Positions 9,021 through 16,641 of a DNA stretch of 34,162 nt are shown one piece after another. The position numbers and the translations under genes are program-made. The notes below the pieces were generated by a model, which saw only the letters and a list, made by a program, of their open reading frames with translations, searched no databases and was not told the DNA's origin. The stretch's first letter is position 1, and each line of letters begins with the position of its first letter. This DNA is from Acinetobacter sp. CFCC 10889 (lineage in GTDB: Bacteria > Pseudomonadota > Gammaproteobacteria > Pseudomonadales > Moraxellaceae): the NCBI RefSeq assembly GCF_003268395.1, contig NZ_LQXQ01000042.1, positions 1 to 34,162 on the forward strand. The letters are read 5' to 3'.

Positions 9021-10382
9021 ATGTCAGAACATGAAAAAATATCACCTGAACATGAATATTTGGGCGCAGGGAAAAGTGCCGCTTATGGTTTACAACACGT
9101 TTTAACCATGTACGGTGGCATTATTGCCCCACCTTTAATTGTAGGTACAGCAGCAGGTTTATCTGCCGCACAAATTGGTTTACTGATTGCAGCAGCTCTA
9201 TTTGTCGGTGGACTTGCCACCATTTTACAAACCGTTGGCGTTAAATACATCGGGGCAAAATTACCACTGGTACAAGGCGTTTCTTTTGCAGGCGTTGCAA
9301 CCATGGTGGCGATTGTGACCACAGGCGGTGGCTTATCTGCGGTATATGGTGCCGTGATTGTTGCCTCGCTGATTGGTTTTTTCCTTGCGCCGTATTTTTC
9401 TAAAATTGTACGCTTTTTCCCACCTGTGGTTACAGGCTGCGTTATTACTATTATTGGGCTATCATTATTGCCTGTAGCTGTACGCTGGATGATGGGTGGC
9501 AACAGCAAAGCACCTGAATGGGGCAGTGTAGAAAATATCAGCCTTGCCCTACTCACTCTAGGTATTGTAATTATATTAAATCTATCACGTCATGCAGGTA
9601 TTCGTCGTTTATCCATTTTACTGTCAATTGTTTTAGGTACTATTTGTGCCTATCTATTAGACTTTGGTAATTTTAGTCAAGTTTCACAAGGCGCATGGGT
9701 ACAAATCCCAAGTCTATTTGCTTTTGGTATGCCGACCTTTGAAATCACTGCTATTCTATCCATGCTCATTGTGACCTTAGTGATTATGACTGAGACTACG
9801 GCTGATATTTTAGCAGTAGGTGAAATCGTCGAGACTAAAGTGGATTCAAAGCGCATTGCTGATGGTCTACGTGCGGATATGTTCTCTAGTGCTGTTGCAC
9901 CGATTTTTGGGTCATTTATGCAAAGTGCCTTTGCACAAAATGTCGGTTTAGTAGCGATTACAGGTATTAAGAGCCGTTTTGTGGTGGCTGCGGGTGGCAT
10001 TATTTTGGTCATTCTCGGCTTATTACCGATTATGGGGCGTTTAATTGCCGCAATTCCTGTACCTGTTTTAGGTGGTGCGGGTTTGGTTTTATTCGGTACA
10101 GTGGCAGCGAGTGGTATTCGTACGTTGGCTAAAATTGATTATAACGAACAAAAAAATCTAATTATTGTCGCAACTGCCATTGCAGCAGGAATGATTCCAA
10201 TTATTGATCACTCTTTTTATGCAAATTTTCCAAAGTGGGTACAAACTTTATTTCATTCTGGTATTAGCTCGACTTGTTTAATGGCAATTTTACTGAACAT
10301 TTTGTTTAATCATCTCAACTTTTTTAAAAATAAAAAAGACAGTTTAGTGGTTAATAAGTCTGTGATGAACTCGCATCATTAA
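9021..10382 (+). CDS. NCS2-family urate/xanthine permease
   Basis: Proton-coupled purine importer of the inner membrane. The 453-residue protein is very hydrophobic, with around a dozen transmembrane segments, and carries the nucleobase-ascorbate transporter signature QNVGLVAITG (Q-N-x-G-x4-T) after SAFA, plus the QHVLTMYGG segment near residue 26. Within NCS2 the sequence resembles the urate/xanthine branch (UacT, PbuX) rather than uracil carriers; its place behind uraD-uraH supports urate. The ATG has a good AGGGGA ribosome-binding site 5-6 bases upstream. No separate promoter is visible in the 53-bp gap. The operon is closed by the terminator at 10442. Confidence 0.9.
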   Translation: MSEHEKISPEHEYLGAGKSAAYGLQHVLTMYGGIIAPPLIVGTAAGLSAAQIGLLIAAALFVGGLATILQTVGVKYIGAKLPLVQGVSFAGVATMVAIVTTGGGLSAVYGAVIVASLIGFFLAPYFSKIVRFFPPVVTGCVITIIGLSLLPVAVRWMMGGNSKAPEWGSVENISLALLTLGIVIILNLSRHAGIRRLSILLSIVLGTICAYLLDFGNFSQVSQGAWVQIPSLFAFGMPTFEITAILSMLIVTLVIMTETTADILAVGEIVETKVDSKRIADGLRADMFSSAVAPIFGSFMQSAFAQNVGLVAITGIKSRFVVAAGGIILVILGLLPIMGRLIAAIPVPVLGGAGLVLFGTVAASGIRTLAKIDYNEQKNLIIVATAIAAGMIPIIDHSFYANFPKWVQTLFHSGISSTCLMAILLNILFNHLNFFKNKKDSLVVNKSVMNSHH

Positions 10383-10441
10383 ACATCTAAGCTTCAATAG
10401 CCATGATCATGATAAAAACAAATCAGCATAAGCGTTAAAAA

Positions 10442-10478
10442 GCAAAAAAACAATTTCCCGCATAAGCGGGATTTTTTT
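10442..10478 (+). terminator. Terminator after the urate permease
   Basis: TCCCGC (10456-10461), loop ATAA, GCGGGA (10466-10471) followed by seven T, preceded by an A run that extends the stem. Canonical intrinsic terminator. Confidence 0.9.
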
Positions 10479-10517
10479 ATTTTAAATAATAATTAAAAAT
10501 TATTCAAAAACAAAAAG

Positions 10518-10534
10518 TTGGCTTTATTTTTGCA
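10518..10534 (+). promoter_or_regulatory. Sigma-54 promoter of the Tsx-type channel gene
   Basis: TTGGCTTTATTTTTGCA: GG at 10520-10521, GC at 10532-10533, exact 10-nt spacing, -12 part TTGCA consensus. Predicted start is near 10545, about 33 nt before the favoured ATG at 10578. Confidence 0.65.
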
Positions 10535-10577
10535 TTATTTAATATGACTGTTTTTTTATGCTTTTTGGATGCTTGAA

Positions 10578-11297
10578 ATGAAATTAATCCCTATTTTTAC
10601 GCTTACTGCACTTAGTGCGATCACACTGAGTACACACGCTGCCCCACTTTGGCAAGACTTTAGCGTCACAGGATTATATGGCAAAGATTATCAATTAATC
10701 GCTCGTGAAGATAAGCAATCAACTGTAACTTTTGAATATGCAGCTAAATTAAAATATGGTGATTTTTTTGCTTTCGCTGACCGTACTGATAATGATGTGA
10801 ATGGTAAAAATACCTATTTTGAAGTTTCGCCACGTTTAAGCCTTAGTGCAGTATCAGGACAAAAAATCGCATTTGGTCCTGTAAAAGATATTTCTTTTTC
10901 AACCACTTGGGAAGGTGGTGATGACATGAATAATTATCTATATGGTATAGGCTTGGACTTGACTGTGCCCTATTTTCGTTATTTTAATGTAAATCTATAC
11001 CGTGCTAATAATGACAATATTAATGATGATTATCAAATGACCTTAACCTACGGCCTACCGCTCAGTTTTGCGTCCGAAGATTTTCTGATTGATGGCTTTT
11101 TAGATTGGTCTACGGCGGAAGATGATCATGCTAGTGAAATGAACTGGACAACACAATGGAAATGGAACGCAGGCAAGCATATTTCACCCGATACTCGCTT
11201 ATACCTTGGTATCGAGCATTCAGTCTGGAACAACAAATATGGTATTAAAAGCAAAGATGAAAACAATGTCAGTGCTTTAGTCAAATATCATTTTTAG
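10578..11297 (+). CDS. Tsx/OmpK-family outer membrane channel
   Basis: Predicted small outer-membrane barrel of the nucleoside-specific channel family (Tsx, OmpK). A signal peptide ends at THA-APLW. The mature protein opens with the family-like WQDFSVTGLYGKDY and includes FEYAAKLKYGDFFAFADR, TWEGG and a C-terminal VKYHF ending in Phe, as expected for a Bam substrate. ATG 10578 (239 residues) has TTGGA 8 bases upstream, so I prefer it to ATG 10569. It has its own sigma-54 element and terminator but sits among urate genes. I infer that it admits urate, allantoin or related purines through the outer membrane. Family known, substrate inferred. Confidence 0.85.
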   Translation: MKLIPIFTLTALSAITLSTHAAPLWQDFSVTGLYGKDYQLIAREDKQSTVTFEYAAKLKYGDFFAFADRTDNDVNGKNTYFEVSPRLSLSAVSGQKIAFGPVKDISFSTTWEGGDDMNNYLYGIGLDLTVPYFRYFNVNLYRANNDNINDDYQMTLTYGLPLSFASEDFLIDGFLDWSTAEDDHASEMNWTTQWKWNAGKHISPDTRLYLGIEHSVWNNKYGIKSKDENNVSALVKYHF

Positions 11298-11307
11298 TAT
11301 CATATTT

Positions 11308-11342
11308 AAGGTGCTTTTGTACAATGCAAAGCACCTTTTTAC
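11308..11342 (+). terminator. Terminator after the Tsx-type gene
   Basis: AAGGTGCTTT (11308-11317) pairs exactly with AAAGCACCTT (11328-11337), 10-nt loop, followed by T residues. Confidence 0.85.
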
Positions 11343-11610
11343 AAAGAACAGTTTCTATTAAGAAGATGCAAAGATCTAGCATTAAAATTTATTTAAATCA
11401 GTAAGTTGATCACAAAAAAGTTAATTAAGCGTTTTTCGAGTCTACGCAAAGATATCTTTATTGGCAGTTTATTATTTACAAATATGATTTAAATTTCATA
11501 AGGTAATTTAAGTTAAATCCGCTTTTTAAATTACCTCTTTTCACACAAGGAAAATAATTGCAAGCGATAAACACATTCAGCAATTATTTCCTGTCTATTT
11601 TAATGAACGA
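11343..11610. other. Non-coding region between tsx-type gene and hpxO with two hairpins
   Basis: No gene. Two inverted repeats lie 3' of hpxO: GCAATTATTTCCT (11580-11592) with a one-base-bulged partner at 11548-11561, and AGGTAATTTAA (11501-11511) with TTAAATTACCT (11526-11536). Either could end hpxO transcription on the minus strand, though neither has a long T tract in that direction. Confidence 0.5.
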
Positions 11611-12768
11611 TTAATCGAGTGGATTTCCAACAATATTACTAATAATACCACGCATAATATGCGGCCCTTGTTCCTGACGTAAATCTTCATACCATGCCTG
11701 TGTCACAGCTTCATCTTTCATATGTGTGACATCACAACGTTTACGAGCACGTAACACCAGTTCATTAGCACGTTCATTGCGTTTATTTTGATAACGTTTG
11801 AGCGAGTCTTGCACACTTAAAGTGTTAATTTGCAAGGCACGTGCTAAATAAATTGCATCTTCCATCGCTTGACATCCGCCCTGACCAATATCAGGCGTGG
11901 TACTGTGGGCAGCATCACCAACCATCACTACCCGTCCTTTATAAAAATCAGCAAAAGGTTCGATATCATGGATTTCAACACGATTGGTTTTTTGTACATC
12001 AATACACTCAATTAGATTTTGGACTTGTGGACACCATCCTGCAAAATAATCTTTTAATAAACTTTGATACTGACTACGGTCATTACTCAAACCTACAGGT
12101 AAAGGCACATCAAAGAAGAAATAAAAGCGCCCATCTGCCACAGGCATAAGTGATGCACGTTTGCCTTCACCGACGAAAGTTGTCCATTGATCTGCAGGTG
12201 CAAGTGTATCCGAAATATCCACTAAACCATTCCAATTAACATAACCTGCGTAACGGCGCTCGACTTGTTCACCTAACACATAGGCACGGGTAATGGAATG
12301 TGTACCATCAGCACCGACCAAAAGCTGCGTGTTAATTTTCGTACCATCGGCAAATTGTACTGTGACGACATCGCCATGATCCTGTAGCGCTACCATTTTT
12401 TTACCCAAATGAATGTCTTCACGCCCAAATTCATCCATGAGCATATTTTGTAATTCGGCACGGGACACAGGATAAGGACGTTGCCCAACTTCTTCAATCA
12501 ATGGATAAAGGCTAAATTGGGTCATCACATCGCCTGTTAAACCATCGACATAGGCCAAATGATCCATCTGCCCACCAAGTTTTGACACTTGTTCAGTTAA
12601 ACCTAAATAATTTAAGCACTTTACACCATTTGACCATAATGAAATGGCTGCCCCCATCGGTAAAATTTGTTCCGCTTGTTCATAGATGGTGACTTGATGT
12701 CCAAACTTTTTTAGTGCAATTCCTGTGGTCACCCCCCCCATGCCTGCACCAATAATTGTAATCTCCAT
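11611..12768 (-). CDS. hpxO: FAD-dependent urate hydroxylase
   Basis: Flavoprotein monooxygenase converting urate to 5-hydroxyisourate with NADH and O2, the first step of the pathway here. It replaces cofactor-free uricase. The 385 residues match the length of Klebsiella HpxO (384, from memory). Visible elements: the dinucleotide motif GAGMGG at residues 7-12, [64 protein letters not shown] and the FAD-ribose motif [22 protein letters not shown] region near residue 285. These segments recall HpxO itself rather than generic salicylate hydroxylases. The ATG at 12768 is preceded by AGGAG. It is divergent from alc and has its own near-perfect sigma-54 element at 12811-12826. Confidence 0.93.
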   Translation of the reverse strand: MEITIIGAGMGGVTTGIALKKFGHQVTIYEQAEQILPMGAAISLWSNGVKCLNYLGLTEQVSKLGGQMDHLAYVDGLTGDVMTQFSLYPLIEEVGQRPYPVSRAELQNMLMDEFGREDIHLGKKMVALQDHGDVVTVQFADGTKINTQLLVGADGTHSITRAYVLGEQVERRYAGYVNWNGLVDISDTLAPADQWTTFVGEGKRASLMPVADGRFYFFFDVPLPVGLSNDRSQYQSLLKDYFAGWCPQVQNLIECIDVQKTNRVEIHDIEPFADFYKGRVVMVGDAAHSTTPDIGQGGCQAMEDAIYLARALQINTLSVQDSLKRYQNKRNERANELVLRARKRCDVTHMKDEAVTQAWYEDLRQEQGPHIMRGIISNIVGNPLD

Positions 12769-12810
12769 CTATTTCTCCTTCAGGTATTTGATTTATTTCC
12801 TCTACTGAAA

Positions 12811-12827
12811 AGCGAAAAGCGTGCCAT
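12811..12827 (-). promoter_or_regulatory. Sigma-54 promoter of hpxO
   Basis: On the minus strand ATGGCACGCTTTTCGCT: the -24 part TGGCACG is consensus, the -12 part TCGCT has one mismatch, and GG (12825-12824) to GC (12813-12812) spacing is exactly 10. Predicted start is near 12800, about 32 nt before hpxO. Confidence 0.8.
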
Positions 12828-12854
12828 TTCTATAAAAATGGCATAAATTTATGC
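12822..12854. promoter_or_regulatory. Inverted repeat and 14-bp palindrome between the hpxO and alc promoters
   Basis: TGCCATTT (12822-12829) is repeated inverted as AAATGGCA (12836-12843) and overlaps the hpxO -24 element. Directly after it, GCATAAATTTATGC (12841-12854) is a perfect palindrome ending 5 bp before the alc -24 element. Candidate operator or activator site shared by both genes. The binding protein is unknown. Confidence 0.55.
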
Positions 12855-12859
12855 AAAAG

Positions 12860-12876
12860 TTGGCACAGGCTGTGCA
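12860..12876 (+). promoter_or_regulatory. Sigma-54 promoter of alc-allA
   Basis: TTGGCACAGGCTGTGCA: GG at 12862-12863, GC at 12874-12875, exact 10-nt spacing. TTGGCAC is consensus and GTGCA has one mismatch. Predicted start is near 12887. Confidence 0.78.
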
Positions 12877-12982
12877 TCATAAACAACTGTAATCCCCTAT
12901 TTTTATAGGGTCTTGATACAAGATGCAGCAAATTTGTTACATGAATAATCACTTATTTAAAAAGGATGAATGGAAAATCAAT

Positions 12983-13993
12983 ATGGCGACTTTATTTGCA
13001 CCTTTGTTTGAAATCCCTGCACCATTATTGCAACTCACCAATCTTGCAGATGCCCGAATTGGTGCAGAAGTACTTGAATGTTCTGATGAATTTTTTGCTG
13101 AAGCAAAACGCATGTTGCAATTTGATGCACCTATTTTTGTCGAAGATAAATTTGATGATCATGGTAAATGGATGGACGGTTGGGAAACTCGTCGTAAACG
13201 CCATGTAGGCTATGACTGGGCAATCATTCGTTTAGGCGTGGCAGGCAAAATTCAGGCTGTTGATATTGATACCACTTTCTTTACAGGCAATTATCCTGCT
13301 TCTGCTTCGGTTGAAGCTTGCTATGCTCCAGAAGGTGATTTAAGCCAAGTAGAATGGCACAGCCTACTCTCCAACTCTGTGCTAGGTTCAAGTCAACATC
13401 ATTTATTTGATGTAAGCTCTGAATACACTTTTACCCATGTGCGCTTAAATATTTTTCCTGATGGCGGTGTGGCGCGTTTTCGTGTCTATGGCACTGTCGC
13501 TATGCAACATACTAATAGCGAAGAAAATGTTGATTTACTGGCGCTAGAAAATGGCGGACGTGTAATTGCCTATAGTGATGCGCATTTTGGTCACCCACGT
13601 AATTTAATTAATCCTGGGCGTGGCATCAATATGGGAGATGGTTGGGAAACTAAGCGCCGCCGTGCACCGGGCTTTGATTGGTGTATTTTAGCTTTGGGAC
13701 AAGCAGGTCAAATAGACAAACTTGAAGTCGATACTGCACATTTTAAAGGTAATTATCCTGCACAAGTCTCCATTCAAGCCACGTATATTGAAGATGCAAC
13801 AGATCCACAACTGATTCCACAAAGTATGTTCTGGCCGTATTTACTCGAAGCACAAGATATGCAGATGGATCATATCCATCTATTTATGAACGAAATTTTA
13901 CAACATGAAAAAATTTCCCATTTACGTATTAATATGATCCCTGACGGCGGGATTAGCCGTATTCGTGCATGGGGGAAAACGAAAAAAGAATGA
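12983..13993 (+). CDS. alc: Allantoicase (allantoate amidinohydrolase, urea-releasing)
   Basis: Splits allantoate into S-ureidoglycolate and urea. The protein is an internal duplication, as in all allantoicases: the first repeat has DDHGKWMDGWETRRKR then DW, IDTTFFTGNYPAS; the second has GRGINMGDGWETKRRRAPGF then DW, VDTAHFKGNYPAQ. Both repeats keep the WET(R/K)RRR-type and GNYP segments. The frame is open back to ATG 12923 (356 residues). I favour ATG 12983 (336 residues, MATLFAPLFEI) because family homology starts just after it, but the ribosome-binding site is weak in both cases. Its TGA overlaps the allA ATG (13990-13993), so the two are translationally coupled. The sigma-54 element at 12860 drives the pair. 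Confidence 0.92.
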   Translation: MATLFAPLFEIPAPLLQLTNLADARIGAEVLECSDEFFAEAKRMLQFDAPIFVEDKFDDHGKWMDGWETRRKRHVGYDWAIIRLGVAGKIQAVDIDTTFFTGNYPASASVEACYAPEGDLSQVEWHSLLSNSVLGSSQHHLFDVSSEYTFTHVRLNIFPDGGVARFRVYGTVAMQHTNSEENVDLLALENGGRVIAYSDAHFGHPRNLINPGRGINMGDGWETKRRRAPGFDWCILALGQAGQIDKLEVDTAHFKGNYPAQVSIQATYIEDATDPQLIPQSMFWPYLLEAQDMQMDHIHLFMNEILQHEKISHLRINMIPDGGISRIRAWGKTKKE

Positions 13994-14535
13994 ATCAGAC
14001 CAACAAAGTCGCCGAGCAACATGCTCAAGAAACCGTTTCACACATCATTCAGGTGCAAGCCTTAACAGCACATAATTTTGCACCTTTTGGGGAAGTAATC
14101 GCCTGTCAAGGCAATGACTTTTTTCACATCAATGATGCACATACCGAACGTTATCATGCCCTTGTGGCAACAGAAGCGAATGGCGATGCAAAAACGGGAA
14201 TTAGTATTTTTCGTAATATTCGAGCGACACATTTCCCTGTCAATATTGAGATGCTAGAACGTCATCCACAAGGGTCGCAAGCTTTTATTCCAATGCAAGG
14301 GCAAGCATTTTTAATTGTGGTTGCCCCAACATTAAATGCGGATCAACCTGATATTACCCAATTGTGCGCCTTTATTTCTAATGGCTCACAAGGGGTTAAT
14401 TATCGGGCGGGTACATGGCATCATCCGTTATTAACCTTTGAAGCGCCCAGTGATTTTGCGGTGATTGATCGGATTGGTACAGGCTCAAATTGTGATATTT
14501 ACCAATTTCCTATGCCTTTAACAGTCCAGTACTAA
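13990..14535 (+). CDS. allA: Ureidoglycolate lyase
   Basis: Cleaves ureidoglycolate to glyoxylate and urea, completing urate breakdown. The 181-residue cupin-fold protein shows the AllA order: LTAHNFAPFGEVI near the N-terminus, NIEMLERHPQGSQAFIPM (the HPxGSQ(A)F metal/substrate segment), ISNGSQGVNYRAGTWHHP and a closing FAVIDRIG. I place the start at ATG 13990, overlapping the alc stop; the frame extends seven codons upstream to ATG 13969 inside alc. Last gene of the block. No urease or glyoxylate-utilising gene is next to it, so both urea molecules must be handled elsewhere. Confidence 0.92.
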   Translation: MNQTNKVAEQHAQETVSHIIQVQALTAHNFAPFGEVIACQGNDFFHINDAHTERYHALVATEANGDAKTGISIFRNIRATHFPVNIEMLERHPQGSQAFIPMQGQAFLIVVAPTLNADQPDITQLCAFISNGSQGVNYRAGTWHHPLLTFEAPSDFAVIDRIGTGSNCDIYQFPMPLTVQY

Positions 14536-14570
14536 ATCATTACACATAAATATATTATTCACTTGATTTC

Positions 14571-14602
14571 TATAAAGTTCTTGATTGATCAGGAACTTTA
14601 TA
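14571..14602. terminator. Hairpin between allA and the convergent glycosidase pseudogene
   Basis: TATAAAGTTC (14571-14580) pairs with GAACTTTATA (14593-14602). Pairing can extend inward four more base pairs, including one G-T, to a TTGA loop. No T tract, so it is a weak bidirectional terminator candidate. Confidence 0.5.
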
Positions 14603-14670
14603 AATTAAATCATTCATAGCATAGATATAGACGTTGTTATTTTCTTAAAATTAAATCACTAAATTTTGAT

Positions 14671-15436
14671 TTATTGACAGTTTTTTTGCTCTACAAATCC
14701 AACGATAGGACCTAAATTAAACCGATGATCACTCCGCCCTACTTGTGGAATATATGCACTCGACACAGAACCATCTAGGTATAATGCATTTTCTATATTC
14801 AAATCATTTTTAAAAATCTGTGCAAAATCATAAAAACTGATTCGATCACGACTAATCACAAAATAAAGCTGATTATTTTTAATGCCTACACCATTTCTAA
14901 TTTTTAACGAGTCTGATTGAGGTAGAAATAGATTGTTAATTTTTCCATCAATAACGAGCATTGGACCTGATTGAGTCGCATACTCCGCTTGAAAATTGGA
15001 CTGAGCATATTTTTGTGTGATTTGAATTGTTGCTTGCTTTTTATTCCAAGCTAAAACGCCGTTTGGTTGCATTAAAAAAATTACCAAAGCCTTTGGTTTG
15101 CATATTGAGTTTAGAAAATTGTTTCGATTTTTCAACATATAAACCCACAGCAGAATAATCAGAATGATACATTCCAGCATTCATTGCAAAGCTTAAAAAC
15201 TGACATTTGGGTAAATCTTTTGCAATGGCTTTAATCTTGTTATAAGGCTGCTGTTTGGCATTATTTAAAAATAATTGAAGTTGATCCAACTGTGAAATAT
15301 GTACTACATCGGCAATAATTGTCTGATTTTTCTCTATTTTAATATATTCAGTACTTGCATAAATATTGATAGGAGAAAGTGCAAATAACGCAAAAATTCC
15401 CAATACACCACGCTCAGCTAAATTTAATATTTTCAT
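14671..15436 (-). pseudogene. Phosphodiester glycosidase (NAGPA/DUF2233) family, frameshifted
   Basis: Two overlapping frames together make one secreted protein of about 255 residues. The 5' part (from ATG 15436) has a signal peptide ending IYA-STEY, then FAMNAGMY, SAVGLYVE and GFGNFF. The 3' part continues with MQPNGVLAW, QSGPMLVIDGKIN, RNGVGI, YFVISRD, FYDFAQIF and NALYLDGSVSSAYIP, which are landmarks of the NAGPA/phosphodiester glycosidase domain. The break lies at a run of seven A (15074-15080, T on the coding strand); losing one base there, or an A nearby, restores GNF(F)-MQPNGV. As written, the protein stops early and lacks the catalytic half. Either a real mutation or a homopolymer sequencing error. 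Confidence 0.8.
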
Positions 15437-15618
15437 TTTTAGACCATTTTTTATTTCAATCAATCATACGCATAAAAAGCACCAATGCGTATATTTGAAT
15501 TGTTCAAATATAAATCTTTACTTAATTATTGGGTTTATTCCTACCTTTTTGCTCAAGCTTCGCTATAATGATACATATCTCTTAATGAAATACAGTTGTA
15601 TACTTTTATTAGAACAAC

Positions 15619-16161
15619 GTGGAATATGCAGATAAAACGTTTCATTCGCTACCCGATCGTGCTCATCTAATCGTCAAAAATTTTGGCTACAGCCATCATG
15701 GTATCTATGTAGGCAAAGGTCGTGTCATTCATTATTCTGGTTTCGCTCATTTTTTTAAAAAGCGACCGATTGAAATCACGACACTTGATAAATTTGCACG
15801 CAATAAAAAAATTATTATTCGTTTATATGATCAACCTAAATTTAAAAGCCGACATGTGGTTCGTCGTATGCGCAGTCGGATGCATGAAAATAACTATCAT
15901 TTGATCGTAAATAACTGTGAACATTTATGTAGCTGGGCAATTACAGGCGTGGAAAGTAGCCCACAAGTGGTAAAAATGATGCACCGTCTGACCACAATAG
16001 GTTATGTCAGCTCAATCATGACCTATATGAATGGCTTATTTCTTACTCTTGCAACTACTTGTTTTGCTTTAGTTTTGTATATAAAAATGAAACTACGTGA
16101 ACGAGCAAAAATGGATTTAACCACCTACTTATCTTTACGAGAACAGCACCCTAAAAAATAA
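15619..16161 (+). CDS. LRAT-like (NlpC/P60-related) domain protein with C-terminal membrane helix
   Basis: The 180-residue protein carries the lecithin:retinol-acyltransferase-like circularly permuted NlpC/P60 fold: DRAHLIVKN, SHHGIYVGKGRVIHYSG with the catalytic His, and VNNCEHLCSWAITG with the catalytic Cys in an NCEH motif. A hydrophobic segment near residues 138-155 (GLFLTLATTCFALVLYI) followed by KMKLRER suggests a C-terminal membrane anchor. The start must be GTG 15619: an in-frame stop lies at 15610 and no other start precedes the catalytic His. The ribosome-binding site is poor. Bacterial members may act as acyltransferases or thiol hydrolases on lipids, but the substrate is unknown. 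No signal peptide, so the domain probably faces the cytosol. Confidence 0.82.
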   Translation: MEYADKTFHSLPDRAHLIVKNFGYSHHGIYVGKGRVIHYSGFAHFFKKRPIEITTLDKFARNKKIIIRLYDQPKFKSRHVVRRMRSRMHENNYHLIVNNCEHLCSWAITGVESSPQVVKMMHRLTTIGYVSSIMTYMNGLFLTLATTCFALVLYIKMKLRERAKMDLTTYLSLREQHPKK

Positions 16162-16171
16162 TGTGTAATTG

Positions 16172-16504
16172 TTAATATAATTTTTTACAGCAAAAAGACA
16201 ACACAAATAAAATGATCTCATAAACAATCAAAATCACAGCAAATTGCGATAAGAAAATCATCTCGCCTGATTGACTAGCTGAGCAATGCAATCCTGCAAA
16301 ACATTTAAAAATCAACTTGTAGATCGTACTGATCGCAAAATAGCTCAAGATCAAGCTCAAAATTAAACTGAAAATATTGACCCATTCCATAGGGGATTTA
16401 AACCAATTTTTGCCTTGTTGATATAGCCGATAAAATGTCCATGACAGTCCCAATAATCCAATTGTAGTTAATATAAAAATAAGTGTAATCCATACATGTT
16501 CCAT
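16172..16504 (-). CDS. Small integral membrane protein of unknown function
   Basis: Not recognised. The 110-residue product begins MEHVWITLIFILTTIGLLGL and has three hydrophobic stretches (about residues 6-28, 43-66 and 82-105) with a polar KNWFKSPMEW loop between the first two. Cysteines at CFAGLHCS sit between the second and third segments. It ends 10 bp from the LRAT-like gene stop on the opposite strand and has no partner. ATG 16504 is the first start. Function cannot be inferred. Confidence 0.65.
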   Translation of the reverse strand: MEHVWITLIFILTTIGLLGLSWTFYRLYQQGKNWFKSPMEWVNIFSLILSLILSYFAISTIYKLIFKCFAGLHCSASQSGEMIFLSQFAVILIVYEIILFVLSFCCKKLY

Positions 16505-16641
16505 TTAAGTTTTGTCCTGATTTTTAAGCATTCTTATGTTGCTAGCATAGCGCAAACAACATCTTAATTTCTCAGAAACTGTCATAAAATTTGAACTTTA
16601 ATTCCTCTATGAATGTCAATAAGGAACCTATTCGCTTTCAA

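Noticed and set aside
9083..9556. Long minus-strand open frame opposite the urate permease
   Set aside because: It lies fully inside an unmistakable NCS2 gene and its translation is low-complexity (Pro/Thr/Ile-rich), as expected from antisense reading. The same holds for 9677-10012.
11461..11480. TTGGCA-like -24 half site after the Tsx-type gene
   Set aside because: No GC at the required spacing and no plus-strand gene downstream.
12840..12854. Third possible sigma-54 element (GG...GC) between hpxO and alc
   Set aside because: GG to GC spacing is 11 rather than 10, which is not tolerated by RpoN. The sequence is better read as part of the palindrome.
15366..15635. Plus-strand frame of 89 codons overlapping the LRAT-like gene start
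   Set aside because: It is antisense to the glycosidase gene start and then runs into the LRAT-like gene in another frame. No domain or ribosome-binding site.
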